Assembly (NCBI GenBank): GCA_018873225.1
Contig: JAEILZ010000008.1
Location: 3,305,482-3,369,481 of the forward strand
Origin: [Phialemoniopsis] sp. UDSM-2020
Taxonomy: Eukaryota > Ascomycota > Sordariomycetes > Thyridiales > Thyridiaceae
Direction: 5' to 3'
DNA length: 64,000 bases
A model generated the notes under the pieces. The model searched no databases. It saw only the letters and a program-made list of their open reading frames with translations, and was not told the DNA's origin. Of the stretch, positions 1 through 11,524 are shown piece after piece (the stretch's first letter is position 1; every line of letters begins with the position of its first letter). The position numbers were made by a program, and so were the translations under genes.

Positions 1-929
1 CCTGCGTGGCCAGGAAGCCGTCGGCACCCATAGCCAGAGCGTCGGCCTCCTTCTTCCGGCTGCGGGAAATGGCCCACGTCTCGGCTCCTAGTGCCTTGGA
101 GAATAGGACTCCATAGTGACCGATACCGCCGCTGAGGAACAGATATTAGTGAATAATTCGGAGCTGCTAACACGACAGCGCTACTCACAGCCCGACAATG
201 CCGACCTTCTTGCCGGGGCCAGCACCGTTACGTACGAGTGGCGAGTAAGCCGTGAGACCGGCGCACAGCATGGGCGCAGCCAGCTCAGACTTGAGGGCCT
301 CAGGGATGGGGAAGGTGAAGTGCTCGTGCGCACGAATGTGGGAGGAGTAACCACCGTGGGCGAAGGTGCCATCGGGATAGAATGAGTTGTATGTGTCTGT
401 GGAAGTGTTAGCTACTCTCTCCCCTTCGCTTTAGAAGAGATGCAGTAGGCATACCTTGCTGCTTCTTGCAGTAGGTCTCATTGTCCTCCTTGCACTGAAC
501 GCAGTCAAAGCAGGCGTTGATCTGGGCGCCGACACCAACACGGTCTCCGACCTTGATCGAGGTCACCTTGGGGCCGACCTTGACGGCAGTGCCAATGATT
601 TCTGATGATCATAGTTAGACATTGTGGAAGCCACTTTCGAAGTCTGCATGCACATACCATGACCAGGGATGACAGGCCAGTTCTTGTTGCCCCAGCCACC
701 GGTAGCGGTGTGCAGGTCGGATCCGCACACGCCGCAGCAAGTGATCTTGACATCAATGTCGTAATCTCCAAAGGGCTTGGGCTTGAACTATCCAGAAAGC
801 GGTGTTAGATATACCAGCAAAGGCCCAAAGGGGTTCTCACGGCGGCGTGATACACACCTCAAGCCGCTCCGGGTGGTTCCACTTCTCCGCAGCCGGGATG
901 GCAAAGCCCTGGAAAGTCTCGGGATACAT
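1..929 (-). CDS. Zinc/NADP-dependent alcohol dehydrogenase, CAD/ADH6-like (3' end outside window)
   Basis: Medium-chain, zinc-dependent alcohol dehydrogenase of the cinnamyl-alcohol-dehydrogenase/yeast ADH6 class, expected to reduce aldehydes with NADPH in the cytosol. Exons read as 929-858, 787-658, 601-455, 396-189 and 131-<1, all joined in frame by GT-AG introns. Visible motifs are CGVCGSDLHT with the catalytic zinc cysteine, PGHEIIG with the zinc-ligand His-Glu, the structural-zinc cysteines CFDCVQCKEDNETYC, and the start of the nucleotide-binding fold GLGGIGHYGV. The start ATG at 929 gives an N-terminus MYPETFQGFAIP typical of the family. The C-terminus lies beyond the left edge. It sits at the end of a sugar-acid catabolic cluster, so reduction of lactaldehyde or glyceraldehyde released by the aldolase is a reasonable inference; the substrate is not shown by the sequence. 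Confidence 0.9.
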
Positions 930-1506
930 TGTGTCGTTGGTTGCTGCAAAGTTGACTAACCGGAATCAGATCAATAACTTCTTAATGTCCAAGACTTTTG
1001 TAGAAACACCACTCAGTTTCTTGCTTTTATAAGGTGTGAAGAGATATTTGGCTTGGTGAATTTTCTTTCCGCCCAATGTGGAGGCGCTGCGGAAATCCCG
1101 ACTGCGCTTCTTCACCATCTGGTGCAGCGGGAGGGCGTGCCGCCTATCCCCACTCCAAATGCCATGCACTTCGACACAGAGTACCACTATCAAAGCGCTC
1201 TAGAATACCACTATAGTAATCCCGTGACTACCTCTACGATATTCTATACGCTTGTTGAGGATATATCATTTCCAGCGGCTCCATCTCCAAGTTGAATACG
1301 ATGGACTCGTCAGGTATGTGCGGATCAATTTAACCAAGAACTGAATTCCGAGGCATACCGAGGTCAACCGTCTCTCTCATTACTCACCAAGCAACATGGC
1401 ACAATATCCAAGAATCAGCTTAGACTAAAGCAAGACACGTGTTGTTCGACATCTATCCCTTTGACAAGTTATCAAGTCGACAGTCAGTACCATGTATATT
1501 ATTTGA
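930..1506. other. Intergenic: ADH promoter and 3' flank of the GRE2-like gene
   Basis: This holds the promoter side of the alcohol dehydrogenase and the downstream flank of the GRE2-like reductase. Short ORFs here have no recognisable product. I see no RNA gene or repeat. Confidence 0.5.
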
Positions 1507-2647
1507 CTATGATGATCCATCCATCTTCGCAACCTGAGTTATGAGATCCGTCACCGTCTGTTTGAATGTCTTGTAGCTAAGTCCCAGTTCCTTGGCTGTG
1601 GTCTCGCCATCGATTCCGTGCGATTCATCAATGACTTGATCCTCCAGCGTCACCTTGCCTTTGGCCCAGCTGAAGTTTTCCTCGACGATCTTGGCCGCCA
1701 GCCCGTACGAGAACCTCTCTGACGCGCCCGGTAGGAACCTTTTACCACCAGCTTCAGGGCGAAGCAGCGCCTCGACATGAGCCTGGGCGAGATCGCGCAC
1801 ATCGATCCAGAAGGGTACGCGTGCAACGGGTAAAGGCGACTCGCCCTTGGCCACGCGCCAAAGCATCGCGTTAGACTCGTTCAACTGATCAACGCGCGAG
1901 ATAGGGTGTGCGATAGGACCGAATGTCATGGGAGGACACAGAGTGACGATATCAAAGGCTGGTTTTGAGTCGCGCACGAAATCCCAGGCGGCAAGCTCGG
2001 CAAATTTCTTTGATCCACGATAGGCAATCACTGCGCTTGTGGCCTTGTCGACCGACTCTTCATAAGTCAGGGGATTCCAGTCCTGCGCCGTGTAGTTGAA
2101 GTATGGTGGCGCCTTGCGGTCGGCGTTCAGCACGGCCGCGAACGATGAGGTGATGACAACCCGTTGAACCGTGCCACTCTTGGCCGAAGCATCGAGGATA
2201 GAACGTACACCGTTGATGGCAGGGATGATGAGTTCTTTCTCGTTATCTTTGGTGTCATACGTGAAAGGCTAGTTGTAAAGCACTGATATCAGTAACAACC
2301 CTCATAGAGACATATACTGCTCTTCATGGAATGATACTCACACTGGCAACATGAACAACAGCATCGATTCCCTTTACCGCATGTTCGAAAACGCCAAGCT
2401 GCTCAAAATCTTTGATCTCGACGAAGTCTAGTTTGGAGGCATATTGAGGCCTGGCATCGATCATAGCTTGGCCTTTTGCCAGCGACCTAGTTGCTCCTCG
2501 AACCTTCAAACCACGGCTGAGTAACTCATCGACCACATGTGCACCGATGAATCCAGTAGCACCGGTCACAAGGATGTATTTCCTGCGAACAATGAGCTTG
2601 GGTCGCCATCGTGAGGGAAAGCAACGAACTTACGGAGAGGAAGACAT
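1507..2647 (-). CDS. Extended SDR, GRE2/dihydroflavonol-reductase-like NADPH aldehyde/ketone reductase
   Basis: Extended short-chain dehydrogenase of about 338 residues, exons 2647-2634, 2582-2342 and 2268-1507. The first exon is only 14 nt (MSSSP). The Rossmann glycine motif TGATGFIGAHV is near the N-terminus, VVHVAS follows the third strand, SSFAAV marks the catalytic Ser region, and the active-site Tyr-Lys pair is YRGSK. The fold and length fit the yeast Gre2 (methylglyoxal/lactaldehyde-linked reductase) and cinnamoyl-CoA-reductase-like group. It is divergently transcribed from the MFS sugar transporter with 731 bp between the starts, so the two may share control. A role in reducing C3 aldehydes from sugar-acid cleavage is inferred from context only. 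Confidence 0.88.
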
Positions 2648-3378
2648 GATGACTGAAACTGTGGAAGTGGTCTTCTGAAGTTCCTGATTTGGCGTCAATG
2701 CGGCAGCAGTATCGCGGTCTTGGACTGTCTCGTGACTATTGTCTGCAGTCGTACTTTGTATTCGCGTACTCATCAACCTCATGTCAACACTCGCTAACGA
2801 TGATCAGCTACAGCGCAAGCAAGGCGCTCCACGCGCTTCCCGGGAATACCATCGACTAACGCCACTAGTCCCACGCGATGATCCCAGGAAACTGGACTAA
2901 AGCATGCCGCCTCCCCCCGTCACGCCCTCGTCCTCGGCTGCGGCACCGACTTGCCGCCCATACCCGCTCTAGCTTCACCAAAATTCAGCAGCATGACCCA
3001 CTAGCAATTCTCGCATGACCCCGTGGGGAGCAGGCTAGTCAGCGCGCAAGATGCTGATGAAAATCTGCCCACCCGGATGCAAGGATGACGCTAATTCCCC
3101 GGCATGGACTTGGATACAACCTACGGGGTAAGGGTTAAGGAGAGTCTTTCGCGCTGCCGGGACCTGCAGAAACGCGTGCGTCCCCTCATAAGCTAACCCG
3201 GCATCCTGGTCCCGGGTTTTGTCTATATCAACACCATCACGCCTCCTGATCGGCGGTTCTTCTGGATTGCTTCTCAACCTCTTCACTTCCTTCGACAACC
3301 CTCCAACCTTGCCGATCATCTGTGATCTCGTCAGATAAAGTTCTTCCTGGCTAGTTGCGCAATCGAAGAGCACGCATC
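2648..3378. promoter_or_regulatory. Divergent promoter, GRE2-like reductase / sugar transporter
   Basis: A 731-bp region between two divergent starts. It contains C-rich runs around 2910-2925 that could serve carbon-catabolite control, and pyrimidine-rich sequence just upstream of 3379. A 112-aa minus-strand ORF at 3035-3373 is not supported as a gene. No specific regulator site can be assigned with confidence. Confidence 0.45.
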
Positions 3379-5170
3379 ATGGGTTTCTTCAACCGCCTGA
3401 GCGGCAACTGGCTCATTGCCGCAATCACTTTGGTCAATGCCGGTACGAAAGCCCTCCCCAAACTCATTCTGCTCCTTAGTCAGGGTTACTAACAGCATTC
3501 TTTCAGCGTCTATGTCCTGGTTCGGCTATGATCAGGGTGTCTTCTCCGGCGTCTTGATCTCGTCCGACTTCAAGTACTGGTTCCCCGAAACCAACAAAGC
3601 CAACATCTCCGGTATCACCTCGAGCTGCTTCTCCCTGGGAGCCTTTGTCGGAGCCATCTTCGCGTTCACCCTTGGTGACAAGCTCGGCCGGAAGAAGACC
3701 ATCTCCATCGGACTTGTTTGCAACGCCGTCGGTGCCATCCTCCAGATCGTGTCGTGGCATCTTCCGCAGATGATCGTCGGCCGTGTCATCAACGGCTTCG
3801 GCATGGGTCTCACCTCGTCGACTTGCCCTGTCTTCCAGGCCGAGTGCTCGCGCCCCAATGTCCGCGGAAAGCTCGTCGTCGTTCAGTCGCTCTGCAACAC
3901 AGCCGCGTTCTGCCTTGCCAACTGGATGAACTATGGTCTCTACTTTACTGGCGGCGCCTTGCAGTGGCGTTTCCCCCTCGGCTTCCAGCTCATCTTCCCC
4001 GTCATCGTCTCCATCGCTCTCTGCTTCGTCCCGGAGTCTCCGCGTTGGCTGCTACTCCAAGATCGCCACGAGGAGGCTCTTGAGGTTATTGCTCGCCTTG
4101 AGGGCAGGAATGTCAGCGTCCATGACGAGCGCGTCACGGCCGAGTTCCTGTCCATCCGGACTGCCATTCACCAGGAGCGCAAGGAGCGTGTGCCGACCAA
4201 GGATGTCCTGATGTTCCGGGACAAGACCCAGAACTTCCGTCGTCTTCTACTGTCTGCTGGAACCCAGTTCATGCAGCAATTCAGTGGTGTGAACGCGCTG
4301 GGCTACTACCTTCCCACCCTCCTGCAGCAGAGCGTCGGCTTTGACCAGCAGATGGCGCGCCTCATGACCGGCGTCAACGGCACGATCTATCTCTTCGCAG
4401 CCTGCTGCTGTCTCTTCATCATTGATCGCTTCGGTCGCCGCAAGATGATGTTGTACGGTTCCACCACTATGGGCGCCTGCTACCTCATCGCCTCCATGTG
4501 TCTCCGTGCGGGCCAGACCGGGCAGGCGGATAAGAAGCAGATGGGCAATGTTACCACGGCCATGTTCTTCATGTACTACTTCTTCTACGGCACCAGCTTC
4601 GCAAAGGTTCCATGGGTCTACAACTCCGAGATCAACTCCCTCGGCTGGCGGACTCGCGGTGCTGCTGCTGCCACTGGTAAGTTACCCCATCACTCAACAT
4701 CACCTGTATCGCATTCTAACAAACTACAAGCAACAAATTGGATGGGAGGCTTTATAGTGACGCAATTTACCAAGGTTGGAGTCGATAACTTGATGTGGCG
4801 CTTCTATCTGAGTAAGATCTTGATCTCTCTTCCCAGTCCACCCTGTCAACCTTCCCAAACGCTGACCCTTTTGTTCTCTACAGTGTTTGCCATCATTTGC
4901 TGGGCTTACTTCCCCGTTGTCTGGGCATTTTACCCCGAAACCTCCCGCCGAACCCTCGAGGACATGGACGAGATCTTCCTCTCGAACCCCGGCGCATTCG
5001 TCTTCAACAAGCGCGATTTGACCCAACGCCAACGCCCTCAGGCATTCATTGATGCTGAAGTGCGCCGTATCGACGCGGGTGCTACATCTGAGGTTGGGCA
5101 AGGTGTTCTGGAGCACAAGGATCTGGAGAACGTCAAGGCGGCCCATGTCGAGGCGACTCGGAACGTTTGA
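3379..5170 (+). CDS. MFS sugar transporter
   Basis: Plasma-membrane sugar/proton symporter of the fungal MFS sugar-porter family, about 533 residues and 12 predicted membrane helices. Exons are 3379-3442, 3507-4676, 4731-4811 and 4884-5170; the ATG at 3379 restores the N-terminal helix (MGFFNRLSGNWLIAAITLVNA) that runs into SMSWFGYDQGVFSG. Family signatures seen are the G-D-K-L-G-R-K-K loop after helix 2, PESPRWLL near residue 197, QQFSGVNALGYY in helix 7, DRFGRRKMM near residue 328 and PETSRRTLEDMDEIF before the cytosolic tail. It lies between a reductase and a regulator of the same catabolic cluster, so it probably imports the cluster's sugar or sugar acid. The substrate cannot be read from sequence. 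Confidence 0.93.
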
Positions 5171-6060
5171 TAGCCTCGGGAGTTTTTGTCAACTTTGGAC
5201 ACTGAGTTTGACAGATACACCGGGTCCCCACTTTGGGATCACTTCCTCAAAATGCCGCGGTGATCTCAAGTAGTGCTGCCATAGCGTAGACTTCTAGAGA
5301 GATATCATTTAACATCCCGCGGTATGAACAATAGCAATCGCATTGCAGATCATGGATCACCAAGTACAACACTTTGTCTGATATCTTGCCCTTGTGACTC
5401 TAAATCAGAACGGTTCAAGCTCTGAGGCTGACACGGTCTCCTCTCGTAAATACGAAGCCGGAGCCACATTGTTTTGGGGACACAGGGGTGGGCCCAACAC
5501 GACGCCATGGCTTCCGAGGCTATTCACTGATCTAATGTACCATAGATCTGGGCCATGAAGCTTGGCAATCATTTATATGCTAAAGTCTAGAGCTTTACCC
5601 TATCGACAGCATACGTCGGACCTTGGCACCCTCATGAATGGGCTGATCAGGTACAAGATGTTACGGGATTAATATCTTGCCCCAAGTCTAAAGTAGCTAA
5701 CACTCAATGACAGGGCATTTCGGAACCTAAGAAGGGTAAATTACTTAAGCCCGTCAGCTCCCTGGACACTAGCAGCAACTAAATTCCTTAATGTGGTGGA
5801 GACTCCACGCCACGCATCGCTCAGGTCCTTGGGGAAGTGAACACATGAATCATGGAGCTAGAGCAGCCCTAGAGTGAGCCCACTTTTGCATTCCAGGCTC
5901 CTTGTTGTGCTTCTGCATTACCTCCCACCGCTGTGCCTCCCATCCATTCTGAACTCGGACTGCATGCATCCCGTCGGCCGCGGGGATGAGGGGAACTGGA
6001 CTGCCGCCTGCACCCGCTTGACCCTGCGCAACCCCGGACTGGCCTCGCGCCGCCTGAAAC
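5171..6060. other. Intergenic between transporter and regulator
   Basis: 890 bp holding the transporter 3' UTR and the promoter of the Zn2Cys6 gene. Overlapping short ORFs at 5850-6254 run through the first exons of the regulator in other frames and are shadows. I see no gene or repeat. Confidence 0.5.
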
Positions 6061-8113
6061 ATGAGCTTCTCTCGTCGGAGAGTCGCGCTCGCGTGCACCT
6101 TTTGTCGCCATCGGTGAGTCCCACTACCTAAAGCCAATGCGCCTGTACCATCTGACCTGTCATCAGGAAGCGGCGTTGCGACGCTGGACGTCCCGCCTGT
6201 AGGAACTGTCTCGAGGCTGGTGTCGAATGCCAATATGATGATACGCCTTCTCAACGGTAAGTTGCTCTACCCATGCCCGATGCCGTAAAGTTTTGACAGT
6301 GGGTTAACCACTCCACAGTATCGACTCATCGGGGGGAAGTCGGGAGATCATCAATCGTTTGTTAGATATCGAGGACTTCCTGCGCACCCATCTCCCTGGC
6401 ATCGCAGCCGTCACTTCGGACATTCAGGCCTCGGTGTCCCGGGCTACTACGGGCAGTAACGGCGCTGTTGATACGACCTCGCCGTTAAGTCATACGTCGA
6501 TTCCGGCCTCGCGACTGCTCGACATCAGCAACGCACTTGGTATCCCATCATGGGGTCCCGAAACCAGCTTATATGCACAACTCGGTGGTCTTGATGCCGG
6601 CGCGCCAGTCGAAGACCTACCGCCGCTGACCATCCCCGTTGGGCACAAGACATCATCCAACTATCTTCTTCGTCTACCTGCCATGAAGCAGCTCATTGGC
6701 GAATACCCGAGCGATTTGTTCTTCCTTCTCGAATCCCGCAATCCATTACCACCTGAGCTTGCACCCCAATCAGCTCCAGTGCCTCTCGCCCGCGAACAGC
6801 TGGACAAAGGCGTGCTAGACTACCTGGTCCGCGCCTTTTTCGCAGACGCGTATCGCTGCCATCCGATCCTCGATGCTGAGGAATTTCAAGCTATCTATGC
6901 GCGCTTCCTTGAGAACCACGTAAGTCCCGATGCTGACATCGAGGCTGCCTTATGCTACGTCATCTTTGCTCTTGGGGCCGCGGGCGTTGCTCCTCCCGGC
7001 TCGCAAGACTTTCACATCAGCCCTCCCGGCATGGAGTACATGCAACAGGCATTGCCGACGCTCATCACCATGTCGTCGTGGTCATTCTCGTATAGCAATC
7101 TTCTTCCCCAGGCCTTGGTCCTCGCAAGCGTATACTTTGCGTACATCACCCGGCCCTTGCAGAGCTGGCGGCTCATCTACTCTGCGTCGACACTTCTGCA
7201 GTTCAAGCTATCCCGGTTATCCACACGCGACGGTGAGCCGTCAACAAGGGAGAGCATACTCCGTATCTTTTGGTCGTGCTTCATCGTGGAGTGCGATCGC
7301 CTGGCCGAGATGGAGCTGCCTCAGAGTGGACTTCAGCAACTGATAGACCAGACTAGTCTCCCGAGCTTTGCCGATATCGACGTGATGGAGTCCACGAGCT
7401 ACCTTGCCGAGATGTCCATTCGACGTCTCCTCAACCGAGTTCACAACTCCCTCTATCCTCGGCAGCAGAGCGTGCTGGCTTTGTCCTCCACGACCTTGAC
7501 GGCTGTGGACGAGTTCTCGGCCAAAGAGATTGCATCAGTCACCACGATCTGTGACGAGCTCCACAGGCAGCTAGACTCTTGGTACGAGTCCATTCCAGAA
7601 CCACACAGGCCTTCCCTCTCAACAGAACCAACGGGCAATGATCGTCAAACGGTTCTACGTATTCGTTACTTCGCTGCAAGGCATATCATCTACCGCCCAT
7701 TCGTGCTTTACGTGACCATGCACAATCTCCAGCAGATATCCGACGACATCCTGGAGAAGGCAAGGTTATGTCTCGACAGCTGCAGGTCCTATCTCAAAAA
7801 TACCACCGAAATACTGCAGAAGCAGAGCCAGTATACTTGGACGTTCTCCTTATCGTAAGTCTTCGACCACAACTCCAAATCCCGATTTACTTTGCTGACT
7901 CTATTTGATCACAGGTCACTGGGTGCCCTTGTGGTACTTACATTAGCATCGCGGAATCTCGCACTCACCCACCTTGTTGCCGACATTGACGAGCTTCAAT
8001 CTCTGGCTATCAACAACGTCACGCCATGGGCTTATCCAGGCTCAAGCCTCGACACAGTCCTCTCCATCATGCAGGAAATGCAGCGGAAGCAAAGGATTCT
8101 GGGATGCATATGA
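6061..8113 (+). CDS. Zn2Cys6 transcription factor, probable regulator of the sugar-acid cluster
   Basis: Fungal binuclear-cluster transcription factor of about 625 residues. Exons 6061-6113, 6167-6256, 6319-7854 and 7915-8113 join in frame. The DNA-binding domain begins at residue 12 with CTFCRHRKRRCDAGRPACRNCLEAGVEC split by the first intron (six cysteines in C-x2-C-x6-C-x5-C-x2-C-x6-C spacing). The rest is an alpha-helical fungal middle-homology region containing YRCHPILDAEEF, SRLSTRDGEPSTRESILRIFWSCFIVECD and YRPFVLYV. It sits centrally between the transporter and the dehydratase and is the natural candidate for the local activator. Target sites are not known; a CCG-N6-CGG palindrome upstream of the GH2 gene is one candidate. 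Confidence 0.9.
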
Positions 8114-8209
8114 GTCTAATCTGCTATGCCATTTGAACTAAATAATCATACTATGATGGAAAAGACATAATGTGCGAACAATCCCAAGCACCAATGTACC
8201 AAACAAGTC

Positions 8210-9721
8210 TTACTCATCGTCCAACAGACCCTCGCCACCGGTCGGTGACGCCATGATCTTGAGACCGATCTCACTACTCCAGAAGCTACCATTGGGGTAT
8301 GTGTACTTCTCCAGCGCCTCCTCGGTGTATCCCGTCGAGTAACCAGGTGCCAGCGGGGTCACGTAGTGGGCATTCTCGATGCGCGAAGGGTGGCGCAGGT
8401 TCTCGCGGTGGCTGTCGGCATTCTCGAGCATGGAGCGACGACCACTGATAGCGACGTAGTCGATGGTGCTCAGATGCGACGTCAGTTCCGTCAGGCCCAT
8501 GGCTCCGTTGTGCGGCACACAGGGGACGTTGAACTTGAGGGCCATCAGCATGACAGCCAGGCACTCGTTGACGCTACCAAGGCGGACGGCGTCGATCTGC
8601 GCGACATCAGTCGCCTCGGCTTGCAGAAGCTGCTTGAAGGTGACGCGGTTCTGGGCCGCCTCGCCGGTGGCAACACCCACACCGTAAGGTGCCAGCGCCT
8701 TGCGAATCGTGGCGTGTCCAAGGACATCATCAGGGTTGGTCGGTTCTGTCAACAATTAGCTTGGCGCCTAAAGGATATTGTGTTATAGATAGATCCGTAC
8801 CCTCAATGAAGACTGGCTTGAATTCAACAAGCTGCTTCATGTACTCGATCGCCTCAGGCACGCTCCAGACCTGGTTGGCATCGATCATGATCTGGAACTC
8901 GTTGTCGTAGCCCAAAACATCACGTACGGCCGACAGGCGCGCACGATCGGCCTCGATGCTAGTGCCGACCTTGAACTTGAAGACCTTGAAGCCTTGGGCA
9001 ATAGTCTCGTGCAGAACCTCCTTCATGCGGTCACCGCTAAACGCAAGCCATCCGGGACTTGTCGTATAGGCCGGAACAGCCCGATTCTCCAGAGCCTCTC
9101 GCATGCGGTCCTCCTTGCCCTTCTGTGTGGACTTCAACAGATCAACGGCTTGCTCTGGCGTGATGACATCCGTGATGTAACGGAAGTCGACGCATCGCAC
9201 GATCTCCTCAGGCGTCATATCGCACACAATCTGCCAGACCGGCTTCTGTGCGATCTTGCCCCAGAGATCCCAGACAGCGTTCAGCACACCGGCCACGGCC
9301 AGATGCGTGATGGACTTCTCAGGGCCGACCCAGCGGTACTGTGAGTCCGAGACCATGTAGCGGAACGTCTTGCCCATGTTTTTTGTGAGCTGCTTCATGG
9401 TCTTGCCAACTACCCGTTGCGCGAAGATGTTCAGCGCCATGCAGACAAGCTCGCTACCACGCCCATTGCTGAAGGCCTAAAGGTTCATCAGGTCAGCTAC
9501 AGAAGCAACAGCACTGTCAGGGAGCTCAAAAGACTTACGATACCCTCGCCTACCAGCTCGGGGTGGTTTGTGACTAGGCGGACATACGGATGCGAACCGT
9601 TGGTTCCGACGTGCATGGCATCAGAGCCAACACCGTCCAGAGACGTCGGGAATCGCAAGTCGGTGACAGTGAAGCCAACGATCTTGACATCCTCGACCGA
9701 GTATGATGAAAGCGAACCCAT
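8210..9721 (-). CDS. Enolase-superfamily sugar-acid dehydratase (L-galactonate / L-fuconate dehydratase type)
   Basis: Mandelate-racemase subgroup dehydratase of about 464 residues, exons 9721-9539, 9476-8801 and 8745-8210. It should remove water from a C6 aldonate to give a 2-keto-3-deoxy acid. The capping-domain signature DLRFPTSLDGVGSDAM is near the N-terminus. Catalytic elements seen are FKFKVG (Lys228 and Lys230), MIDANQ (metal Asp260), IEEPT (metal Glu near 286-287), ATGE (metal Glu315) and VPHNG (His365). The sequence resembles both fungal L-galactonate dehydratase (GaaB/LGD1) and the L-fuconate dehydratase ENOSF1 group. Substitutions near the pocket (GEAAQN and PHNGAMG where the family usually has GE-x-C-x-N and PH-x-GG) suggest a paralogue with its own substrate. 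It shares a promoter with the aldolase. ATG 9721 is the first ATG of the frame. Confidence 0.88.
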
Positions 9722-10570
9722 TTTTGCTGTGTATAATGACAAATCTAGACAAGGGTGCAGCTGTTGGAGAAGACAGAACGAGATATCGGAACAGAGGCAG
9801 AAGTGCTGAAGAACAGAAAGTGTTCAAATGTTCATAAAGAATGTCCCGTGTGACCCTGTTGGTATCCGGCGCGCGCGTCTGGGGTCTACGTTCTATGGGG
9901 TTAGTGTTGACTTTTTGTCCTGGGGACTTTTCTAGCCGCCCACCCGCACGATCCCCTCTTCAGGTCCCCAGACCCAAGTAAATAGTGGTGCTTGGCCTAG
10001 GAAAAGAGGGGATCATCGCCTGACATCTGACATCGAGACTGTGGTCCGCTTGCCGCGTGCACGCCGTGCAGATTATGCCACTCTCGACTTTGACAAATGC
10101 CGAGTGGAAACGCACTTAGTCAAGGCACGCAGCGAGTCGGAAATAACGCCCTGGTTCTCGGTCCCAGTTATTAAAATGGGGATGGCGAGTACCCCCGTGC
10201 CGCCTCCCCCCGCCCGCTACGGGGACACCAAGGCCGGGTCGTCTGGGGGGATCCGGGGGCGTCATGAGGTCTACCTTGTGGGGTTTGGAGGCCGTGTGAT
10301 CATCTACGAGTCTCTAAAACAATAGCCGATGGGGACAACATTGATGCGAACATCGGCCGGAGCGGCAAGGGGCTGCCGGCGCCGGTGTTTCGTGCTAGGC
10401 GCGAGTCCAGACGTCCAATTTCCACGACGACCATCCCTCTCGTCCACAACTGTTCGACTCTTTGCTTTCTTCTCGCGATTGAACACAGCAACCCTTCAAT
10501 TCTGATAATTGTTCCGACAGTCTTCTGGTAGATCTGACACCCCCCGCGAAGCCAAGAAAGAAATCTCACA
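9722..10570. promoter_or_regulatory. Divergent promoter, dehydratase / aldolase
   Basis: 849 bp separate the two divergent starts. It contains several CTGGGG-type hexamers in both orientations (around 9877-9882, 9920-9925 and 9965-9970) that fit the CreA consensus SYGGRG, plus C-runs around 10190-10250. An 11-bp inverted repeat, GATCCCCTCTT at 9950-9960 and AAGAGGGGATC at 10004-10014, flanks the middle CreA-like sites. ORFs inside (for example 10041-10325) are not supported. Joint, glucose-repressed control of both enzymes is inferred. Confidence 0.55.
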
Positions 10571-11524
10571 ATGGCACAATCACTACCAGGCGGCATATGG
10601 GCTCCGACCCAGGCATTTTTCGATGAGAAGACCGAGGACTTGGATCTCGCGACGATAGGCAAGCATGCTGTTCGTCTGGCCCAAGCTGGCTGCACCGGTA
10701 TCGTCACAAACGGTTCCAATGGCGAGTCTGTCTACCTGTCCCCGGCCGAACGCGCACTCCTCACGCGCACGACCCGCGATGCTCTCGATGCCGCCGGATT
10801 CTCGCATGTGCCGGTCATGTCTGGTGCCTCAGATCAGTCAGTCCGCGGTACATTAAGCCTCATCAATGACGCAAGAGACAGCGGCGCAAGCGCAGTGCTC
10901 CTGCTTACCCCGAGCTTCTTCAAGTGGGCCATGGACGGCACTACCATCGAGAACTTCTTCACGAAAGTCGCCGACAAGAGTGCTCTTCCCATCTTCATCT
11001 ACAACTATCCCGCTGCCGTATCTGGCATCGACATCGGTTCGGAGATGCTCATAAAGCTCGCGCAGCACCCCAACATCGTAGGCACCAAATTCACGTGCGG
11101 CAACATCGGCAAACTGGCGCGTGTGGCAGGCTCAACCGATAGCAAGGCTTACCACTGTTTCTCGGGTGTTGCCGATGCCATCACGCCCGCACTTACCGTG
11201 GGCGGTTCCGGAGCTATCGTTGGGGCAGCCAATGTCTTCCCGCGGATGTGCGTCAACGTCTACCGGCTGTTCAAGGAAGGGAAATATGAAGAAGCGAGAA
11301 TCGCACAACAGCAGCTGGCCCTTGCGGACTGGGAGCTGACCAAACGCGCCATCCCTGGTTTCAAGGCTATATTGCGACGGTATCACAACTATGGCGGACA
11401 GCCGAGGTTACCAATGCCGGCACTCACAGCGGCTGGCGAGAAGGAGTTGTTTGACGATATTGAGAGATTTATGGTTGTGGAGCAAAAACTATCAGACTTC
11501 GGAGCATCAACAACCTCATCATGA
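10571..11524 (+). CDS. DHDPS-family 2-keto-3-deoxy-sugar-acid aldolase (GaaC-like)
   Basis: Single-exon class I aldolase of 317 residues from the dihydrodipicolinate-synthase/N-acetylneuraminate-lyase superfamily. It is expected to cleave a 2-keto-3-deoxy aldonate into pyruvate and a C3 aldehyde (glyceraldehyde or lactaldehyde). The TIM barrel shows TNGSNGESVYLSPAER with the substrate-carboxylate loop, IYNYPAA with the catalytic Tyr144, and VGTKFTCGN with the Schiff-base Lys173. Length and motifs match the fungal 2-keto-3-deoxy-L-galactonate aldolase group (GaaC/LGA1). It is divergently paired with the dehydratase that would make its substrate, which supports consecutive steps of one non-phosphorylating pathway. 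Exact stereochemistry of the substrate is not determinable here. Confidence 0.9.
   Translation: MAQSLPGGIWAPTQAFFDEKTEDLDLATIGKHAVRLAQAGCTGIVTNGSNGESVYLSPAERALLTRTTRDALDAAGFSHVPVMSGASDQSVRGTLSLINDARDSGASAVLLLTPSFFKWAMDGTTIENFFTKVADKSALPIFIYNYPAAVSGIDIGSEMLIKLAQHPNIVGTKFTCGNIGKLARVAGSTDSKAYHCFSGVADAITPALTVGGSGAIVGAANVFPRMCVNVYRLFKEGKYEEARIAQQQLALADWELTKRAIPGFKAILRRYHNYGGQPRLPMPALTAAGEKELFDDIERFMVVEQKLSDFGASTTSS

Noticed and set aside
3300..3306. CCTCCAA matching the GaaR consensus CCNCCAA near the transporter (another at 10285-10291, reversed)
   Set aside because: A seven-base motif with one free position is expected by chance in promoters of this length; not enough to claim GaaR control.
3035..3373. 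112-residue minus-strand ORF before the sugar transporter
   Set aside because: It covers the transporter's promoter and 5' leader, has no family features and no splice partners.
10041..10325. 94-residue plus-strand ORF in the dehydratase/aldolase promoter
   Set aside because: Pro/Gly/Arg-rich translation of a GC-rich promoter, no recognisable domain.
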